Positions 8,982-22,399 are shown, counted from the first letter of the stretch. The stretch: 64,000 nt of DNA from Lonicera japonica (GCA_021464415.1 CM038465.1:21545839-21609838), one strand, 5' to 3'. Translations and numbers: made by a program. The notes: generated from the sequence alone by a model not told the origin.

Positions 8982-10920
8982 GACACCCAATGAATAAGCA
9001 ACTATTTGCAAAATGTTTCTGTTTATGTAATTTTTAAAACCAGAAATTACGGTAACTTTTTGTTCAACTATTTTTTTCCTTTTCTTTTTGTGTAGGCATG
9101 TTGGATGAGCCGACGAGGGGTGCTCTCAAGAACAAAACCCAACATTGAATAATCATGTTCAGTGTCTAAGTCCCAAAGGCAGAATTATATGATACACCTA
9201 AAACTAGACATAAAAAATAAAAGCAAGGTTGAAGCAATTTAAATGTAAAAATTAGAACAAAAGAAGAAATATATTACATTGAGGCCAATTTTGGACCCAT
9301 TGGATGTTCATCTACCCTGTTCAATAATGTATCCTAGCACTCTAATACAGTCCCATTCAAATTCTGGTTTTCTTTCCATTAATGATCGATAACTTAGCTT
9401 AAGCCGTGTGATTATCTCAAGCAATTATTAGAACAAGTGCAAAATGATGGGGCTGGGCAGTCTATTTGTAGACCATGACGTGACCACTCAAAACAGTCAT
9501 GGAGAGCGGGCGTGCTACCTGAACAAGCACAGAGTAACTGAGAAATCCAAATAGGCATATCCCGTAAAAAAAAAAAAAAAAAAATCAATTTTAAAACCAA
9601 AAAGATGTTCTACTTGCAACTCAAGGGCAATTTTCCGATTTTGAAGAAAGAATTATTTTGGCCCAAGTAATGTCAGCCCAGCTCCTAGGAAGCATGGACA
9701 CTTCAAAGCAGCCGATGTGTCAGTTTGAAAACCATGTGTGAATCTACTTTTATTTTGGCTTAAAAAAATTCCAACAACTAAAAGATCTATTTGTTGTCCA
9801 GCATTAAATATTTTGGTATGGAATGCAACAAAAAGGATAAGAACGAGAAGATCAGAACTTGGAAGGCTAGTGTTGCACAATAATGACCATTACTTTCATG
9901 CATAAGGTAACTGCACACGTAAAAGGGTTAAGTTGATGAATCTTATCAATTCTAGGTTCTTGGATGATCGGATTACGCTCCTAGGCCATTAAAACTTCAT
10001 AATGCTGCTAGAGTTTTTTTTATCAACATGTAGCACTGTGTTGACATTAATTGACAATGCCACAGGACGAACCAATTTAAGAACAGCCACAAATACATGA
10101 ATGCATATTCTTACTTCCTTTCTTTTTCTGAACATCATTCATGACATGCTAGAGATAAATCTATTATTAAATTTTGAGATAGCTTTTTTCACCCTTTCTT
10201 TTCGAGCTTGAAAAACAACAAAAAGAATTACCTAAAAGGAAATATAGGCAGAGGGGCACGACCACTATAGAGTAGCTTATTTGAGTCTTAGTTTGACCCC
10301 ATTGTTTACAAAGCTGCACTGTGTATAAGTTGAGGTGATTACTTGAAAACAAACATGCCAGAAGCCAAGTGAGTGAAGGCGTGTCTCTGCTCTCTAATAA
10401 ATTTAGGAGATTCTGGAATTAAGACCAAAATGCATAAGTACCTCAAATTTTGATACTCAAAGCTTCATAAAAGGTTTGATTGCATGCATAAATGAAAAAG
10501 AAAAACATGAACAAAATCAAATTCCGTGGCATTTAGGTTTTACATAGTGCAAAGGAAATTATAGGAGGGAGAGAAATCTAAAAAAAAATAAAAATTGGTG
10601 AAATAATTAACGAGTGTAAGGTGGTCAAGAAATCAAACATGTTGGCAACTAGGGCAACTGACTGTTGCATACTTATCACAAACAAAAAAAAAATTGTCCC
10701 AAATTAAGAATCCCAATTCCAGAAAGACCTGCACACAATGCATATAGTCTTTGTTGTCAAATTATTGTTCCCTGTTCAATAGATATGGGTTCACTTGTCT
10801 TGTTGTTTTGTACTCCAATTACCCATCTTTGGTTAGGTATATATAGTCCAGCCACAGGCTTATTGAGTTGCACAAATGAAAACATATACGCGACAACAAA
10901 GGAATACAATCCAATGGTCT
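8982..10920. other. intergenic, no gene seen
   Basis: AT-rich non-coding DNA with an A-rich run near 9567-9586. No convincing ORF, transposon terminus or RNA gene was recognised. Confidence 0.5.
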
Positions 10921-13576
10921 CTTGAAGATGAAAGGTCTTCCACCTCTCCACCACCTCTAACCATGGTGTTCCACCACATCTACCATCATTCTCATCCCCC
11001 CTCTTTTCTCTGATCTTCTTCCTCCATAACCACCGTCTACCATCATCTGCACCACCATCCCTAATCTACAAACCGACCACAAATACCAATCCTAACATCG
11101 ACCATCATCCACCATTCTTTTCAGCCAGAACAATCTGAATACAACGACCTTCCCAGCTAATACCAATAACCATCATCTTCACCAACGTCCTTTACCAACA
11201 TCTAACAGCACCTTCTTGCTGTCTAGGGGGAAAGAGTGAAACCTTTCGTATTCTCTGTCACATACACACATGATCAACATTGAGAGTCATTCTCCTGCAA
11301 TCTATAAGACGTCCGTGGCTTGTTAGGGTGAGAATCTTTTCGTCTTCCCAGTTGTGACGATGTTCAGGAATAGAGAGAGAAGCTTCAGTTTTGAGCATAA
11401 GCAGTTCAAGTTTAAAATAGAAGATGGAGGTGCATGGTAATCATCAATGAGACAATTCATAACAACAAATATTCAGTGAATAGATTTCGGAGGTGTGCAT
11501 TGGTTGATCAAGGGGTTAAACAAAGCAAGCCAAAGTTTTGGTGAAAATCAGTTTTTTAGCAAATACCATACATTTTATGCTCTGTTCTTGCTGCAACGAT
11601 ATAGTAACAAGAATGGATGCTTCATAAGCTTATCAAAGCTTCAGCAAGGTACAGTAAAGTGTGTGGTTGTTTTCCCAGCAGGAAAAAAGGGGGATGGATT
11701 GTCTGAAGCTGCAGGTGAACTGGATCGACTCCTCTTTGCCTTGCCTAAATATCGAACGTATAGTCGAATGACGGGTAATAAGCAAGATGAAACTGAACAA
11801 CTGTGAGAGAGAATACCATGCAGAAACACATCAACATCAGGGGACAAGTTTTGGAGTTTGAATAACATCATGGAGGTGTGCAGATCACAAGAGCAAAAGG
11901 GGAAAACGTATGCAGAGATTATTACTTCAAAACAGAAATGGTATAAAGGGGGGATCATTCGGGAAGTGTAGAGATTGGAACAAAGAGTTTGAGAGTAAGG
12001 AAAATTTTGAGTTATACCATCAACCACGAGAGAGAAATGGGGTCAAACTGGGCAAGTTCACAAGATTTGAAGGCACATCGTATGTGAAGGCTGTTAAGAG
12101 TAGTTGTATTCCCAGGAAGCCACAGAGTAAAGGGCTCTTACAGAGCAGAGTAGTAAGGAAAGAAGATAAGGGCACCTGAATTTAATGAAAATTTGACTTT
12201 TGTGTGCATCAGATAAAAGGTGGAAGACGCCTGAAAAATCATTGAAACAGCTATTAACGAACTATTCAAGTGCAGTATCCAGCTTAAACCATTCAAGGCA
12301 GACAGGGCCTTCTTTACTTGCAGGAATGACAAGGAGGTGAGTATATTTAGAAACATAAATTTTGCCTTCTTTAGAGGCTCGATTACAGTCAGATTCAGTA
12401 GCTGGGACGGGGACGAAGGATGCAAATGTAATATGATCACTTTCACGGGGGGGTGGGTCTCAGTGGCAGGACTGCTAGTAAGCATGCGGAGTAGAAGAAA
12501 TTTTGAAAGAATTGCGGAGTATTGTGGGGGACTAACGGAGATACGCCGAGATACACTAAGTATGAAAAATTGTTTTGAAGCAAAGTTCAGCCAGAGGCAA
12601 TCTCAATGGGTTTATGCCAGCTGGTATACAAATCGAAAGGAAAGGGAGCATGTTTTCTCTGAAACTCAAAAATGATTCGAAGTTGGAATAAGGGCGTAGA
12701 AGATTTTTTCAAAAAAATCCTATTACAGCCATGGATTTCGCTTACACAGGTGTTTGTCGAGATGATGGTGCCGTGGAATATAAGGACAAGGAGGTGGGGA
12801 TGGAGAAAGACAGTCGTTTAATGGAGGTTTTAGGAAGTGAAGCAGTTGAAAAAACAGCAGAATTAAACGATCAGGAAACAACTAATGATGATGATCCACG
12901 TGTGCAAAGATCAGTGGAGAAAAGGGTGGGTAGTGCAATTAATAAGGCATTAACCTCTCGGTCAAAAGTAATTAATCACAATTCAAGCAATATGTTGGTT
13001 AATGTAGACAATATTTTTTCTGCTTTAAGAAAGGACTTGGGAAATAATGGGCCAATTGGGCTTAATCAACTTAAAAGCCCAGTCAAATTAATGGAGGGCC
13101 AAAGCAAAGATTACCGCTTGAAGCCCAAAGGGTTCAAGAGTGGAGAAATAAGGAGTAACATTAACAACCACCTTCTGGTGTATCGCATGAAGGAAAACAA
13201 AGAAGTTGAGGTTCTTAATTATGATGAAGAAACACACGAAACCAGATCCGAAGGTGACGAGGAGGGGGATTCAGATGATAGTTGTGAGGATGAGTCAGAA
13301 GATGATGCAAAAATAGAGGGCGTTGAACAAATAGAAGTAGGGGAGGAAGGAGATGAAATGCAAGGTGATGATGACCTTATGGATGCCTATAACCAGATTA
13401 CAGAAATTGAAGAAGGTGTGCAGAAAGAATATGAGGCCACAGAGGAGTACAACACGGAGGTAGAAACTGAAGATGGCATCGAGGAGGAAGGCTTAGAGGG
13501 AGTGAACATCTTTGGGGAACCAATGCTCTTGAATACGGTACAAGACACACGTATCTTCATGAGCATGCATATATGA
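10921..13576 (+). mobile_element. decayed L1-like LINE, 5' UTR and ORF1 only
   Basis: A plus-strand relative of the LINE at the left edge. It starts with the same type of 5' UTR (a GAAGATGAAA motif then CCACC-rich sequence, about 10925-11250). It then carries a broken ORF1 that matches the first LINE's ORF1 in order, through the start of its acidic tail, up to 13576. No ORF2 sequence (endonuclease or reverse transcriptase) follows. Loss of the 3' half is opposite to the usual 5' truncation of LINEs, so a deletion after insertion is likely. Confidence 0.65.
11400..13576 (+). pseudogene. LINE ORF1 pseudogene
   Basis: The reading frame is broken several times. At 11495-11740 the peptide includes HWLIKGLNKA, FFSKYHTFYALFLLQRY and CFISLSKLQQGTVKCVV, clearly homologous to the N-terminal module of the intact ORF1 at 1111-3735. 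At about 12330-12660 fragments match the DUF4283-like part (a GGWVSVAGL-type stretch replaces GGWIEVEDL). From 12731 a 281-codon ATG-initiated frame encodes the Asp/Glu-rich tail (for example SEGDEEGDSDDSCEDESEDD). That frame is long for a relic, but its acidic low-complexity composition, not selection, may explain its survival. Confidence 0.65.
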
Positions 13577-14090
13577 TAACTATATAGAAGAAAATCCTAT
13601 TGTAGATTTATATACAGTTGCATTGTAGATCGTTCGATCATGTCAGAGGGAGCAGAGACGAAGGTGGTGGTGGTGATCCATGATGCATCGAGAGACATAA
13701 GTTGGAGCGCAGTGAGGGGTCCTCCATAGCTTACAACTTAAGCCTGGAGATGAGCTCATTCTCCTCGGAGTTCTTCACCAGGTTAATAACCCTAGTACGT
13801 TATCATCTTTCATGGGAGCAAGAAAAAAGTGTAAGGATTCATTGGTATTTTACTTTATTAAGTCACTCTAATTTATGGTGTGAAAAATTGTTAAGAAAAT
13901 GTTACGCAACACTAACAAATAATGGATTCTCCTATGCCACTTCTAGGGCGTGTTTGGTTTCAGGAGTAGAGTAAGATGGTATTTTAACCTAGCTATCTGG
14001 CATTGAACTTTGTTCACTATCTTTGCAAGAAACTATGCATGTGTTGATCATTTTGTACTAACAAAACACTTACTTCAAATAGAGGAAAAA
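13577..14090. other. intergenic, no gene seen
   Basis: Short non-coding stretch between the LINE relic and a Stowaway-like MITE. No poly(A) tract marks a LINE 3' end here. Confidence 0.45.
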
Positions 14091-14092
14091 TA

Positions 14093-14265
14093 CTCCCTCT
14101 GGGCCTCTGGCCCTAATTAAGGGTCCAACTCCGACTTTCACATATATTAAGGACTCATTAAATTAACATAATCAGTGCTCAAAACAAACCTTTTGTTTCC
14201 ATCACGGGATTCGGTGCATTTTATTATGTCTTAAAAGGGAACTCTTAATTTGGGACAGAGTGGAG
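14093..14265. mobile_element. Stowaway-like MITE (Tc1/mariner type)
   Basis: The left end is CTCCCTCTG, preceded by TA; the right end is GGGACAGAGTGGAG, followed by TA. CTCCCTC(C)GTCCC ends with a TA target duplication are the hallmark of Stowaway MITEs. Length is about 173 bp, with no coding capacity. Confidence 0.7.
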
Positions 14266-14267
14266 TA

Positions 14268-16541
14268 ATACTTTTCACCATATCATTAATGGAACTTTCT
14301 AACTTTACCACTCTCTCTTAAAAACTGAATATCCAGTGTCAGTGGGGTACAAAAGCAAAGTGGATTCGAGTTCAATTGTGGGATCGAACTCGAGAATTGT
14401 GGAAGAGGAAGTCGCGAGGAAGTTGGAACAGTAACAGAAGAGTGGGGAGAGGAAGTAACTCAGTAAGCAGTGTCAAATGGAAAAGGTTCTAAGCACTCAT
14501 AAATACTCTGCAACCAAATGCTCAATATTTTGTTAGTGTTCAATTATTTGATTTTCTTAAGGTTTATTCTCCTTTTCAATTTCAGCTTATCTTACTCTAC
14601 AAAAAAAATTTGGTGAATACAATAAATAAAATGTACACAAGTAAGTACGAATGATTTAAAGCATAATAAACTCCATTAAATGCAGCCAACCATAAAAATA
14701 AAAGATAAAAAAAGCAGTCTCATACGCATCATTTCTTCTCATAAAACAAAATTATCTAATAAAAAAGAACATCTGCAGTCTAATTTCCTACTATTATAAT
14801 TATTATTTTACTCAATGCAGCCTCGTTTATATCATCAATTGCTGACAACTTCAATGGGATACAAAGTAGTTTCATTGAAAAAAAAAAAAAAAAAAGTCAG
14901 TTTCATCTAATATATTCCTTTGGAGCTAATGTGGTACAATCAAAATAATACAAGGATCAGAATTTCAAAAGTACTTGAGATTTAAGTCCTAACTTCTTAA
15001 CCTTTTCCCACTTGCTTTAACAAATTTCTACCTCCTTTTGTGATACTAAAAGAATGAGATATCACTAGATCCCAACCGAAAAAAACAAACGGAAGTTCAA
15101 ATTTTATGCATCCAAAGCATGATATTCTCATTAACAAAATTGTTCTTCTGAAATATATATATATATAATTGTCAGATAAAGTTACGGATATTGATGCATG
15201 TTGGGCCTTCTCCAAAGGTGGTTGCTTTAGAAGCTGCCATAAGTTTAACGGCGACTTGGGTCATACTCGACAGGTCAGTCATTTCCAAGAGTATTACATA
15301 TATATATATATAACTTCTATTTATGTGCCAAAGTTGTACAAGTACTAGCTCGTGTGGAACTGCATTTAATAATGTATATAGTTAATTAAGAATGCGTATT
15401 TTATGTTTATCTCGAATCAATTTGCGTCGTTTATCTATTCAATAGCCCTACATGCAGGGAACTCAGAATCTGAACAATAAAGAAACCCACGCATATAACT
15501 AATAGGTGAATGACACTTGGCATTCATGGTACACGTCTCGAGAATAATTCAAGATATGTAGCAGTATTGACAGTTAATTTATTGCAGCCCTACCTAGCAG
15601 ATACGATTGAGATATACAGCTAACATAATTAAGCTACTGGAGCTTGAATAATACATTTCAAATTTTGCATACTTATTAGAGAAACCTGTACTTCACCGTT
15701 AATTCTGTGATGTAAGCAACTCCAAATATAAGAACATAGCTCCTGTGTTTGTGTTGGTTCAAGATTCAAATTGTTCAATGTTCAGCTAGAAAAGAAAAGA
15801 AAAGAATGATTCAGGCAAAAAGTTCCAAACCAAGACCCATGTCTTTTTATAATCTGACTTTACAAGCAAAAGGACATTAAGAGTTCATTAATTGAACATC
15901 TCTCTCAATTCAAGCGTACATGAAAATAAAAGAAAAAAAATCAAAACAAAAATGAGTGAAAACTCCGCCAATCAGGACCAGTCACCATCTTGCCTGCCTA
16001 GGCGACCACCTACTAGGCGAAATGGCAAGCCACCACCAAGCACCTAAGCAGGGCCAAAAAGGCCCTAGAAGGGAATTTTTAGAATACTGACCTTTATGAT
16101 GTATATTTCAATTCATAGAGATAAAACCCAAAATTGGGTCACTTAATAAGGATAAGAGTTCGTTCTTAGATACAACATTATTGTTGCATAATCAACTTTT
16201 ACAAGATTCAATATCTATTATCTTTTAAACCCCGTCATTGTGATAGTCATGTGGTAGCAATTGAACAAAACTGTTTAATATCGTCTGCACCTTCTCCCCT
16301 TTTTAGCATAGAGACGCTTATGGTTGCAAATTTCAAATCGAAACAAAAACGAGAGAGAGTAGATAGAGAGAGACGGAGATAGATACAGAGAGAGATGGAG
16401 TAGCGTACCGTCGAAGGACTCGAAGCTGGTGAGAACTGAGAAGTCGACGACTGAGAGCTTGAGAGCTCGAGAGAGTAGCGTACCGTCTCGTCGATGGCTG
16501 AGAGCTTGAGAGTTGGCGCCAGGAATGGGGCTAGGTCTTGT
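14268..16541. other. AT-rich intergenic DNA; GA-rich repeats at 16.3-16.5 kb
   Basis: No gene was recognised. Poly(A) near 14879-14895 and several short (AT)n tracts occur. At 16330-16510 there is a GA-rich block with GAGTAGCGTACCGTC repeated at 16398-16412 and 16473-16487, and GAGAGCTTGAGAG repeats around them, suggesting a small local duplication. Confidence 0.5.
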
Positions 16542-17102
16542 TAGGGGTTAGAAATTAGGGAGGGTAGCTAAACTCTCCTCAAATTTTATAATTTTGTTTC
16601 GGTTCAGTTTGATTTCAGTTTTGATATCTATGAAACTTAAACTCTCTTTAAATTATTTTATTTTATTTTGATTCGGTCTCATTTAATTTTTTTTATATTA
16701 TTAAAACTTTAGTTCAAAATTATACTAAAAATATAAATTCACTCAAAAGACGTTACAAAAAAATTATATAATATATTTATTTTAATAATTAGCTTAAGTA
16801 ATTATTTGTAAATGTAAATAATTTATATGGTTAGGTCATTTATATAATGTAAATGTTGTAAGAAAGTTTCTTCTTTTTTTTCAACTATTGTAAGACAACT
16901 TAAATAATTACATTAAGTTAGTAAATTTTAAAAAAAAAAGATTCGGTTTTTTCGGTCCAATTCGGGGACCCCGAATCCCCAACCGATACCGACCCAAATC
17001 AATTGGTTTAGGTTTCGATTTTTTTCAGTTCGAGAAATTTCGAATCGCAATGGATCGGTTCAGTTCGTTCGTTCAGTTTTCAGATTTCTAACAACGCCCC
17101 TA
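16542..17102. mobile_element. hAT-type MITE
   Basis: The left terminus is TAGGGGTTAGAAAT; the right terminus, inverted, reads TAGGGGCGTTGTTAGAAAT, so the ends are imperfect inverted repeats. The flanks are GGTCTTGT (16534-16541) and AGTTTTGT (17103-17110), an 8-bp duplication with two transition differences. Subterminal TTCGGTT/GGTTCAGTTCG motifs recur. Non-coding. Confidence 0.55.
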
Positions 17103-18373
17103 AGTTTTGTTTTGATGGTGGGCGTGCGGAATGGGGAATGGGGATAGGGTTTTGTTAGGTTTGGTTTATTATTATGTTTTTTTTGTTTTGTAATAATTAT
17201 ATTATATATATATATATAAATTTGTAAAGTTTAGTTCTTTAATGGTTATTTGGTGGAAAATATATCAAAAATCGAACTGTTAATAATATATAGGAACCAA
17301 ACTATAACACCCCCACCTTAATTAATAGGATAACATATGTAATTAAGACCTGGAACATTACTAACCCACCTTAAACGAACTAAAGTATGTTTAAAATAAA
17401 TAATGAAACAATCAATTCAAGAAAATCACATAACTTGGAATAAACAATCCTGATCTCATGCTACAGGCGATAATATAAAACATGAGTGCAACATACATCT
17501 ATGCACAGGCATAAAACCCAAAAAACATACACATTATGTTCAAATGTATTACAAAGTAAACAACAACTAAGGCTAGCCGTGGCTTGCCATATTCACCCCT
17601 ATACAACAAAAATGAGTCGGTATCAGAGATCCTCTATTTCGTTCCCAACCCAGTTGCTCCTTCCGTCGTATCTATCTCCTGGATACCTGAATTTGTTTAC
17701 ATAAAAAGGGGTGAGTTCACAGCTCAGTAGGGAAGAATATAACAGGCAATATTACGTACAAAACGTAATTAACTATTTAATCATAAATCATGGCTCAACC
17801 AATAAATAATGCATGCATGTGTATATGTAGGTTACCTCCCTTGTGTCAACCATTATATCGAAAGAATACCGAGACCGAACCGAATCATAATAATGATAAT
17901 AACAATAGGCCTGACCGCCCCCAAAAGATACCGAAGCTGGGTTGAACCATAAGCATAAGAAAAAGAACGGGCATGACCGCCCCAGAAAATAAGTCGAACA
18001 CAATCACAATATAATATCATCCAGCCCATAATAGATCATCATCGTATCATAATAGAATTGGACCACAAGTTCATCCATATCATATCAGAGAATCACCAGT
18101 GCTTTGCCGAGACCTAAATTTTCGAGCTACTCACCGCTGGCTCTAGACAGCCGACCTCATTGCTGTCCCCTGGGGGTTTAAGAATTTTCAACCCAAGGAC
18201 ACCGAGCCCTACTTATTTTCACATCGGCAAGCACTAGTCAATACATATTTTCTTCATCATCGAAAGGCCACAATAACAATCATACTGAACCCATCACAGA
18301 ACCATATCACATCCCAGAATAATTCAGAAGATATAATGAAGCTTTCAGCATCATAAATACAAGATTATGCCCA

Positions 18374-19578
18374 CTAGAACGTAATTCTCTTTGGTGCTAA
18401 ATAATTGTTAGCAAATACGGTTTACAGAATAATGGTTGGGATTCCAATATTGTGGGTAGAGGTTCGTATCGTAATCCTTGGAAGGCTATTTCTAATGGCC
18501 TGGACGTCTTCACCTCTTACATCCGGTACAAGGTGGGAATGGGAGATAGAACTCAATTTTGGGAAGATATTTGGTTGGGTTCGCAGACCTTAGCAACTCT
18601 CTTTCCACAATTATATAGAGTTTCTTGCAATAAAAATACTTCAATTTCATCACTGGCCAATTGGAATTCATTCAATGTCCTTTCATGGGATTTGTCATTT
18701 ATAAGACATCTCAATGGTAGAGAAGAAGAGGAATTCTTGAACCTATTGTCCTTAGTGGGTGATACTCCTCTTTCTAGGAACGAACCGGATAAAAGAATTT
18801 GGGTAAGGGACAAATCGGGTTTCTTCTCTTGTAAATCTTTCTTTGATGTGCTGATAGACACCCCTAATGTCTCTACTTTTGTGCCACACAAGGTGATTTG
18901 GAAAGTTGGAGTCCCTCCTAAAGTGAAAATTTTTGCATGGTTAGCCGCTTGGAATAGAGTTAACACTTGTGATTTGTTCCAAAATAAGAGACCGTATCTA
19001 GCCGCGTCACCTTCGTGGTGCATTCTTTGTAAAAAAGACTTTGAAACCAATGACCACCTACTTTTGCATTGCAAATTTGCTCAATATATATGGGCAAAAG
19101 TTCGTGGGGAGTTGGATGTGATGGGTGCGTGCCCTAAATCTTGGTATGATTTTTTATGTATCGATTGGTGCGTGAGGGGCAACAAGAGAAGGGCGAAATT
19201 GTTGTGGAGATGTTGTTGTATGGCGGTAGCATGGCATATTTGGTTAGAAAGGAATGCTAGGATTTTCGAAGACCATAGTTTGGATGAATCGGATATTTGG
19301 AGCAAAGTTAAGTTCTCAGCTTCACTGTGGGCATTCTCTTCTAAACGATTTGGGGATTTGTCCGTTTCAGTCAGCAACAATAATTGGGAGGCTGCAATTA
19401 GATAGTTTATTTTAATGCTTCTTGTGGGTGTTTCTTTGGAGTTTGGACATGGTTTTGTTGTTGTTTGATATGTTTATTTTCCTGTTTTGTTCCGGTGAAC
19501 TTCTGGTCCACCATCCACTTTCTTGTATCTTGTTTCTTTAAGTTATCAATAAAGTGGTCTTGTTTCTGATAAAAAAAA
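18374..19578 (+). mobile_element. 5'-truncated L1-like LINE with 13-bp target duplication
   Basis: A 1.2-kb insertion inside the gypsy solo LTR. The target duplication AAGATTATGCCCA is at 18361-18373 and 19579-19591, its two leading As being ambiguous with the poly(A) tail. The insertion holds the 3' end of ORF2, a 3' UTR with ATCAATAAAGTGG (polyadenylation-type signal) and a terminal run of As, exactly as expected for target-primed reverse transcription with 5' truncation. Confidence 0.85.
18383..19405 (+). pseudogene. LINE ORF2 C-terminal fragment (zf-RVT domain)
   Basis: The frame corresponds to the C-terminal part of a plant LINE ORF2, after the reverse transcriptase. It contains VGMGDRTQFWEDIW, KRIWVRDKSGFFSCKS, VIWKVGVPPKVKIFAWLAAW, the zinc-binding-like CILCKKDFETNDHLLLHC and WHIWLERNARIFED. 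The open part runs to the TAG at 19403-19405. In the same frame upstream there is an early stop at 18398-18400 and no ATG, so it cannot be an independent gene. Confidence 0.85.
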
Positions 19579-20447
19579 AAGATTATGCCCATAGGGCAGG
19601 CCATAAAAATAGTCCGAGCTTGCCGAAAGGTCTACAAGAATCCGGTTGACACAATAACGATGCACAGTATGCATAACATGCTAATAAATGAATATTTGAA
19701 ACAACTTATGCCATATAACCACAACAAATCTCTATACATGTCCCTTAATGTATATAATTCATCAATTAATTAATTTCATAAATATACAATATTTATACAT
19801 TTAAGTGATATCTCATGTATATCAAATAGCACAATTATATCAAGTATAATGGCATATTTTGCTTCAAATCACATGCTCATGGCTTAATAAATCATAAAAC
19901 ATCATCATCCTCATCATATAATGATTCTTAAAACAAAGACAATTAAAATATGATGATTCATACATAATAAAATCATGCTATCGGATTTTAAAAATAATTA
20001 AACCCCTATCTCAAAATATTTAACCCCAAAGAATAAAATTTGAGTTGATACCCGAACTCCGACCAGCACAACTCTAAAATTCTTATACCGTTGCGTAGCC
20101 CTCGACGTATAAAACAACTTTTTCGTAAGGCTCGACTCGATTCGGCGGAGTTTTGATAACCAATTTATAAGACGAAAAGTTTCGTACCTATTTCTTTTTT
20201 CTTACTGTCGCTCAGCGAAGAAAAATGAAAGCAAAAGAATGAAAATGGTGGAACAATTTAGGCAGTGGAGTCGGTGGACTTAAAGAAATAAAAAAAATCT
20301 AACTTTATGTTTAATTACGAAAATTAACCCTGAAGTTTCATAACTTTATTATTTTAACCCTAAACTTTTGCAACTTTACAATTTAGTCCATACTTAACCA
20401 AGAAATATGTGTCTAATTTACACTAATTATATTAAGGGGTATGACAC

Positions 20448-21539
20448 AAACTGTTAATAAAATCGGCATATTTATAAGAATCAAACTGAATTAGATTTTA
20501 CCGGTTCGGTGTGATTCAATTTTTCGGTTCCCGATTTATTATCCCAAACCTTCTTTTTACTTTATTTTGTCAATATCCATGTCAATACCCAATTTTTCAC
20601 CTTTAACATATGTATATAACTTGGACCCAATTTCTCTCTCTCTACAAATTAGATTGAAGCAAAATCGAGGTCGTTGAGATCGAAATTAAAAATCGAACGA
20701 AATGGAAATCAAACCCAGCACCTCCGATGACCTCAATTTTGCTTAAATCTAATTTGTGGAGAGATGGGTTTAATGTTAGTGGGGATGAGAGAGAAAGGGG
20801 GTTTGGAGAGAGAAAGTAGAGTGTTTAGAGATAGAAAATGGTGGAGATGGTGGTAAAGGTAGAGAGGGCTTGTAATTTTAACTTATTATTTCAATTTTGA
20901 TCTCAATGTCTTAATTATAAACTTTAATTCTAATTCAAAATTTTAATTTTGGTGTAAATTTTGAGAGAAAAAATACGGTTATAAGATATTAGGGTGGTAT
21001 TTCAATTTTTAAAACACAATTTTTAAGTTTTCTACCAAAAGTCAAGTTTACTTTCATATTTCCTAAAATCCATTCACTTTACTTTCTCTCTCATAAAACT
21101 TTTAAAACATCATAACTTTAAATCTAAAAATCAGAATTTGATAAAAAAAATTGCATTTAAAATCTATTCATCGAGATCAATAAAATAAGATCTATTGTGA
21201 TTATTTTTGAATTTTTTTCATGAGGTTTTTTTAATTTATTAAAAAAACTCCAACTAAAACTAAATTTACTATTCAACCTACCTTTACCTTTTCCAAAAAT
21301 TAAACTTAAAGATTCAACCAAACAGTGGGTAGGGTTTTATTTTAAAGTAGGAAGAAGATTGAAGTGGAAGAAAAAGAGGAGCGGAATAGTCCAAAAAAAT
21401 TATTTTGGACGAAAAACGGACGGCATCAGAGAATATGTCTAATAAAAATTATTTTGTGAAAAAGAGTCAAATTTGTGGCTTCGTTTTGGCTTCCAACATT
21501 AAGCTTTTCAAAAATTATAGAGTGAAAGATATCAAGAAT
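20448..21539. other. AT-rich intergenic DNA, no gene seen
   Basis: It contains a small GGTTCGG/TTTCGGTTCCCGA motif cluster (about 20500-20545) resembling the CCGAA-rich MITEs of this window, but no matching terminus. No coding frame was recognised. Confidence 0.4.
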
Positions 21540-21975
21540 AATTTTATTTTATTTTTAATAGAAGCAAGAGCTATTATTAATTCAGTCAAAAAAGCAAACA
21601 ACAAACGATACATCTCCCGTGGACCGGCAGTCCACCACAAAGCAACACAATCGAAGTGAATCATTCCAAACAGAAATACAAAACAACAACAATCAGAGGC
21701 ATACACAGATTCTGCCCACTGATCCCCAGATTACAAATAACGATTAACTTATTTTAAGACAGCACCCCAATTATTGGAAATATCATAAAGTTAGAGGATC
21801 AAAAAGCCTTGAAGAGCTTGCCCAAAGTAAGCAACCATTTTGACCTTGCTCCACACTAAAATGGCCTCTGAACATCTATCCTCAAATACCCTAGCGTTCC
21901 TCTCCTGCCATAGACGCCACGCTACTGCCATTAAGCAACATCTCCGCAACATTTTACCTTTCTTCATATTATGAT
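21540..21975 (-). mobile_element. LINE 3'-end fragment
   Basis: On the minus strand, frames read MLRRCCLMAVAWRLW, ERNARVFEDRCSEAI and WSKVKMVAYFGQAL, homologous to the last ~60 codons of the LINE at 18.4-19.4 kb. They are followed by a 3' UTR (TTGTTGTTGTTTTGTATTTC) and an A-rich tail (TATTAAAAATAAAATAAAA) near 21545-21570. It is strongly 5'-truncated. No exact TSD was found. Confidence 0.65.
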
Positions 21976-22399
21976 TTGATGGTGCCCTCCTTGTCCCCTC
22001 AATTTGTACTTTTTTGATTTACTAATTTTTATGCATATGCGTTGCATATGATTTTAGTATTTGTCAAAAGTCATTAAATCTATTATTGAATAAGTACATA
22101 CTAAGAACTAACTAGTTAGTATAAAGTGGAAAATAAAAATAATAATAAAAATAATATATATATTAATAATTATAAAAAAAATCATAAAATCCGTCACTAT
22201 AGAAAAATATTGTAAATATACGATAAAAAATTATCGCGTTGAATTCTTTTAGTAAATTTTTTTTTTTCAAACATTAAACATAACTATAAATAAACAAATA
22301 AGTTTTAGAATATATAAATTAATATAACTTTAATTTATAACATTAAAAGAAATCAAGTTAAGTAAGATTTAATATACATACCTTTGTGGTTTACTTTGG

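Larger units (their letters stand above)
17303..20447 (-). mobile_element. Ty3/gypsy solo LTR (Tekay/Del-like) with nested LINE
   Basis: Read on the minus strand, it begins TGTCATACCCC and ends GGGGGTGTTATA. Flanking 5-bp duplications are exact: CAAAC at 17298-17302 and 20448-20452. There is no internal coding region, so it is a solo LTR of about 1.93 kb once the LINE at 18374-19578 and its extra TSD copy are subtracted. Long LTRs starting TGTCA(T/C)-CCCC are typical of Tekay/Del chromoviruses; this lineage is an inference. The terminal TA instead of CA is either a mutation or a non-canonical end. Confidence 0.6.

Noticed and set aside
10665..10954. Overlapping 86- and 65-codon ORFs
   Set aside because: They lie on opposite strands of the same short stretch with no motif, so are chance ORFs.
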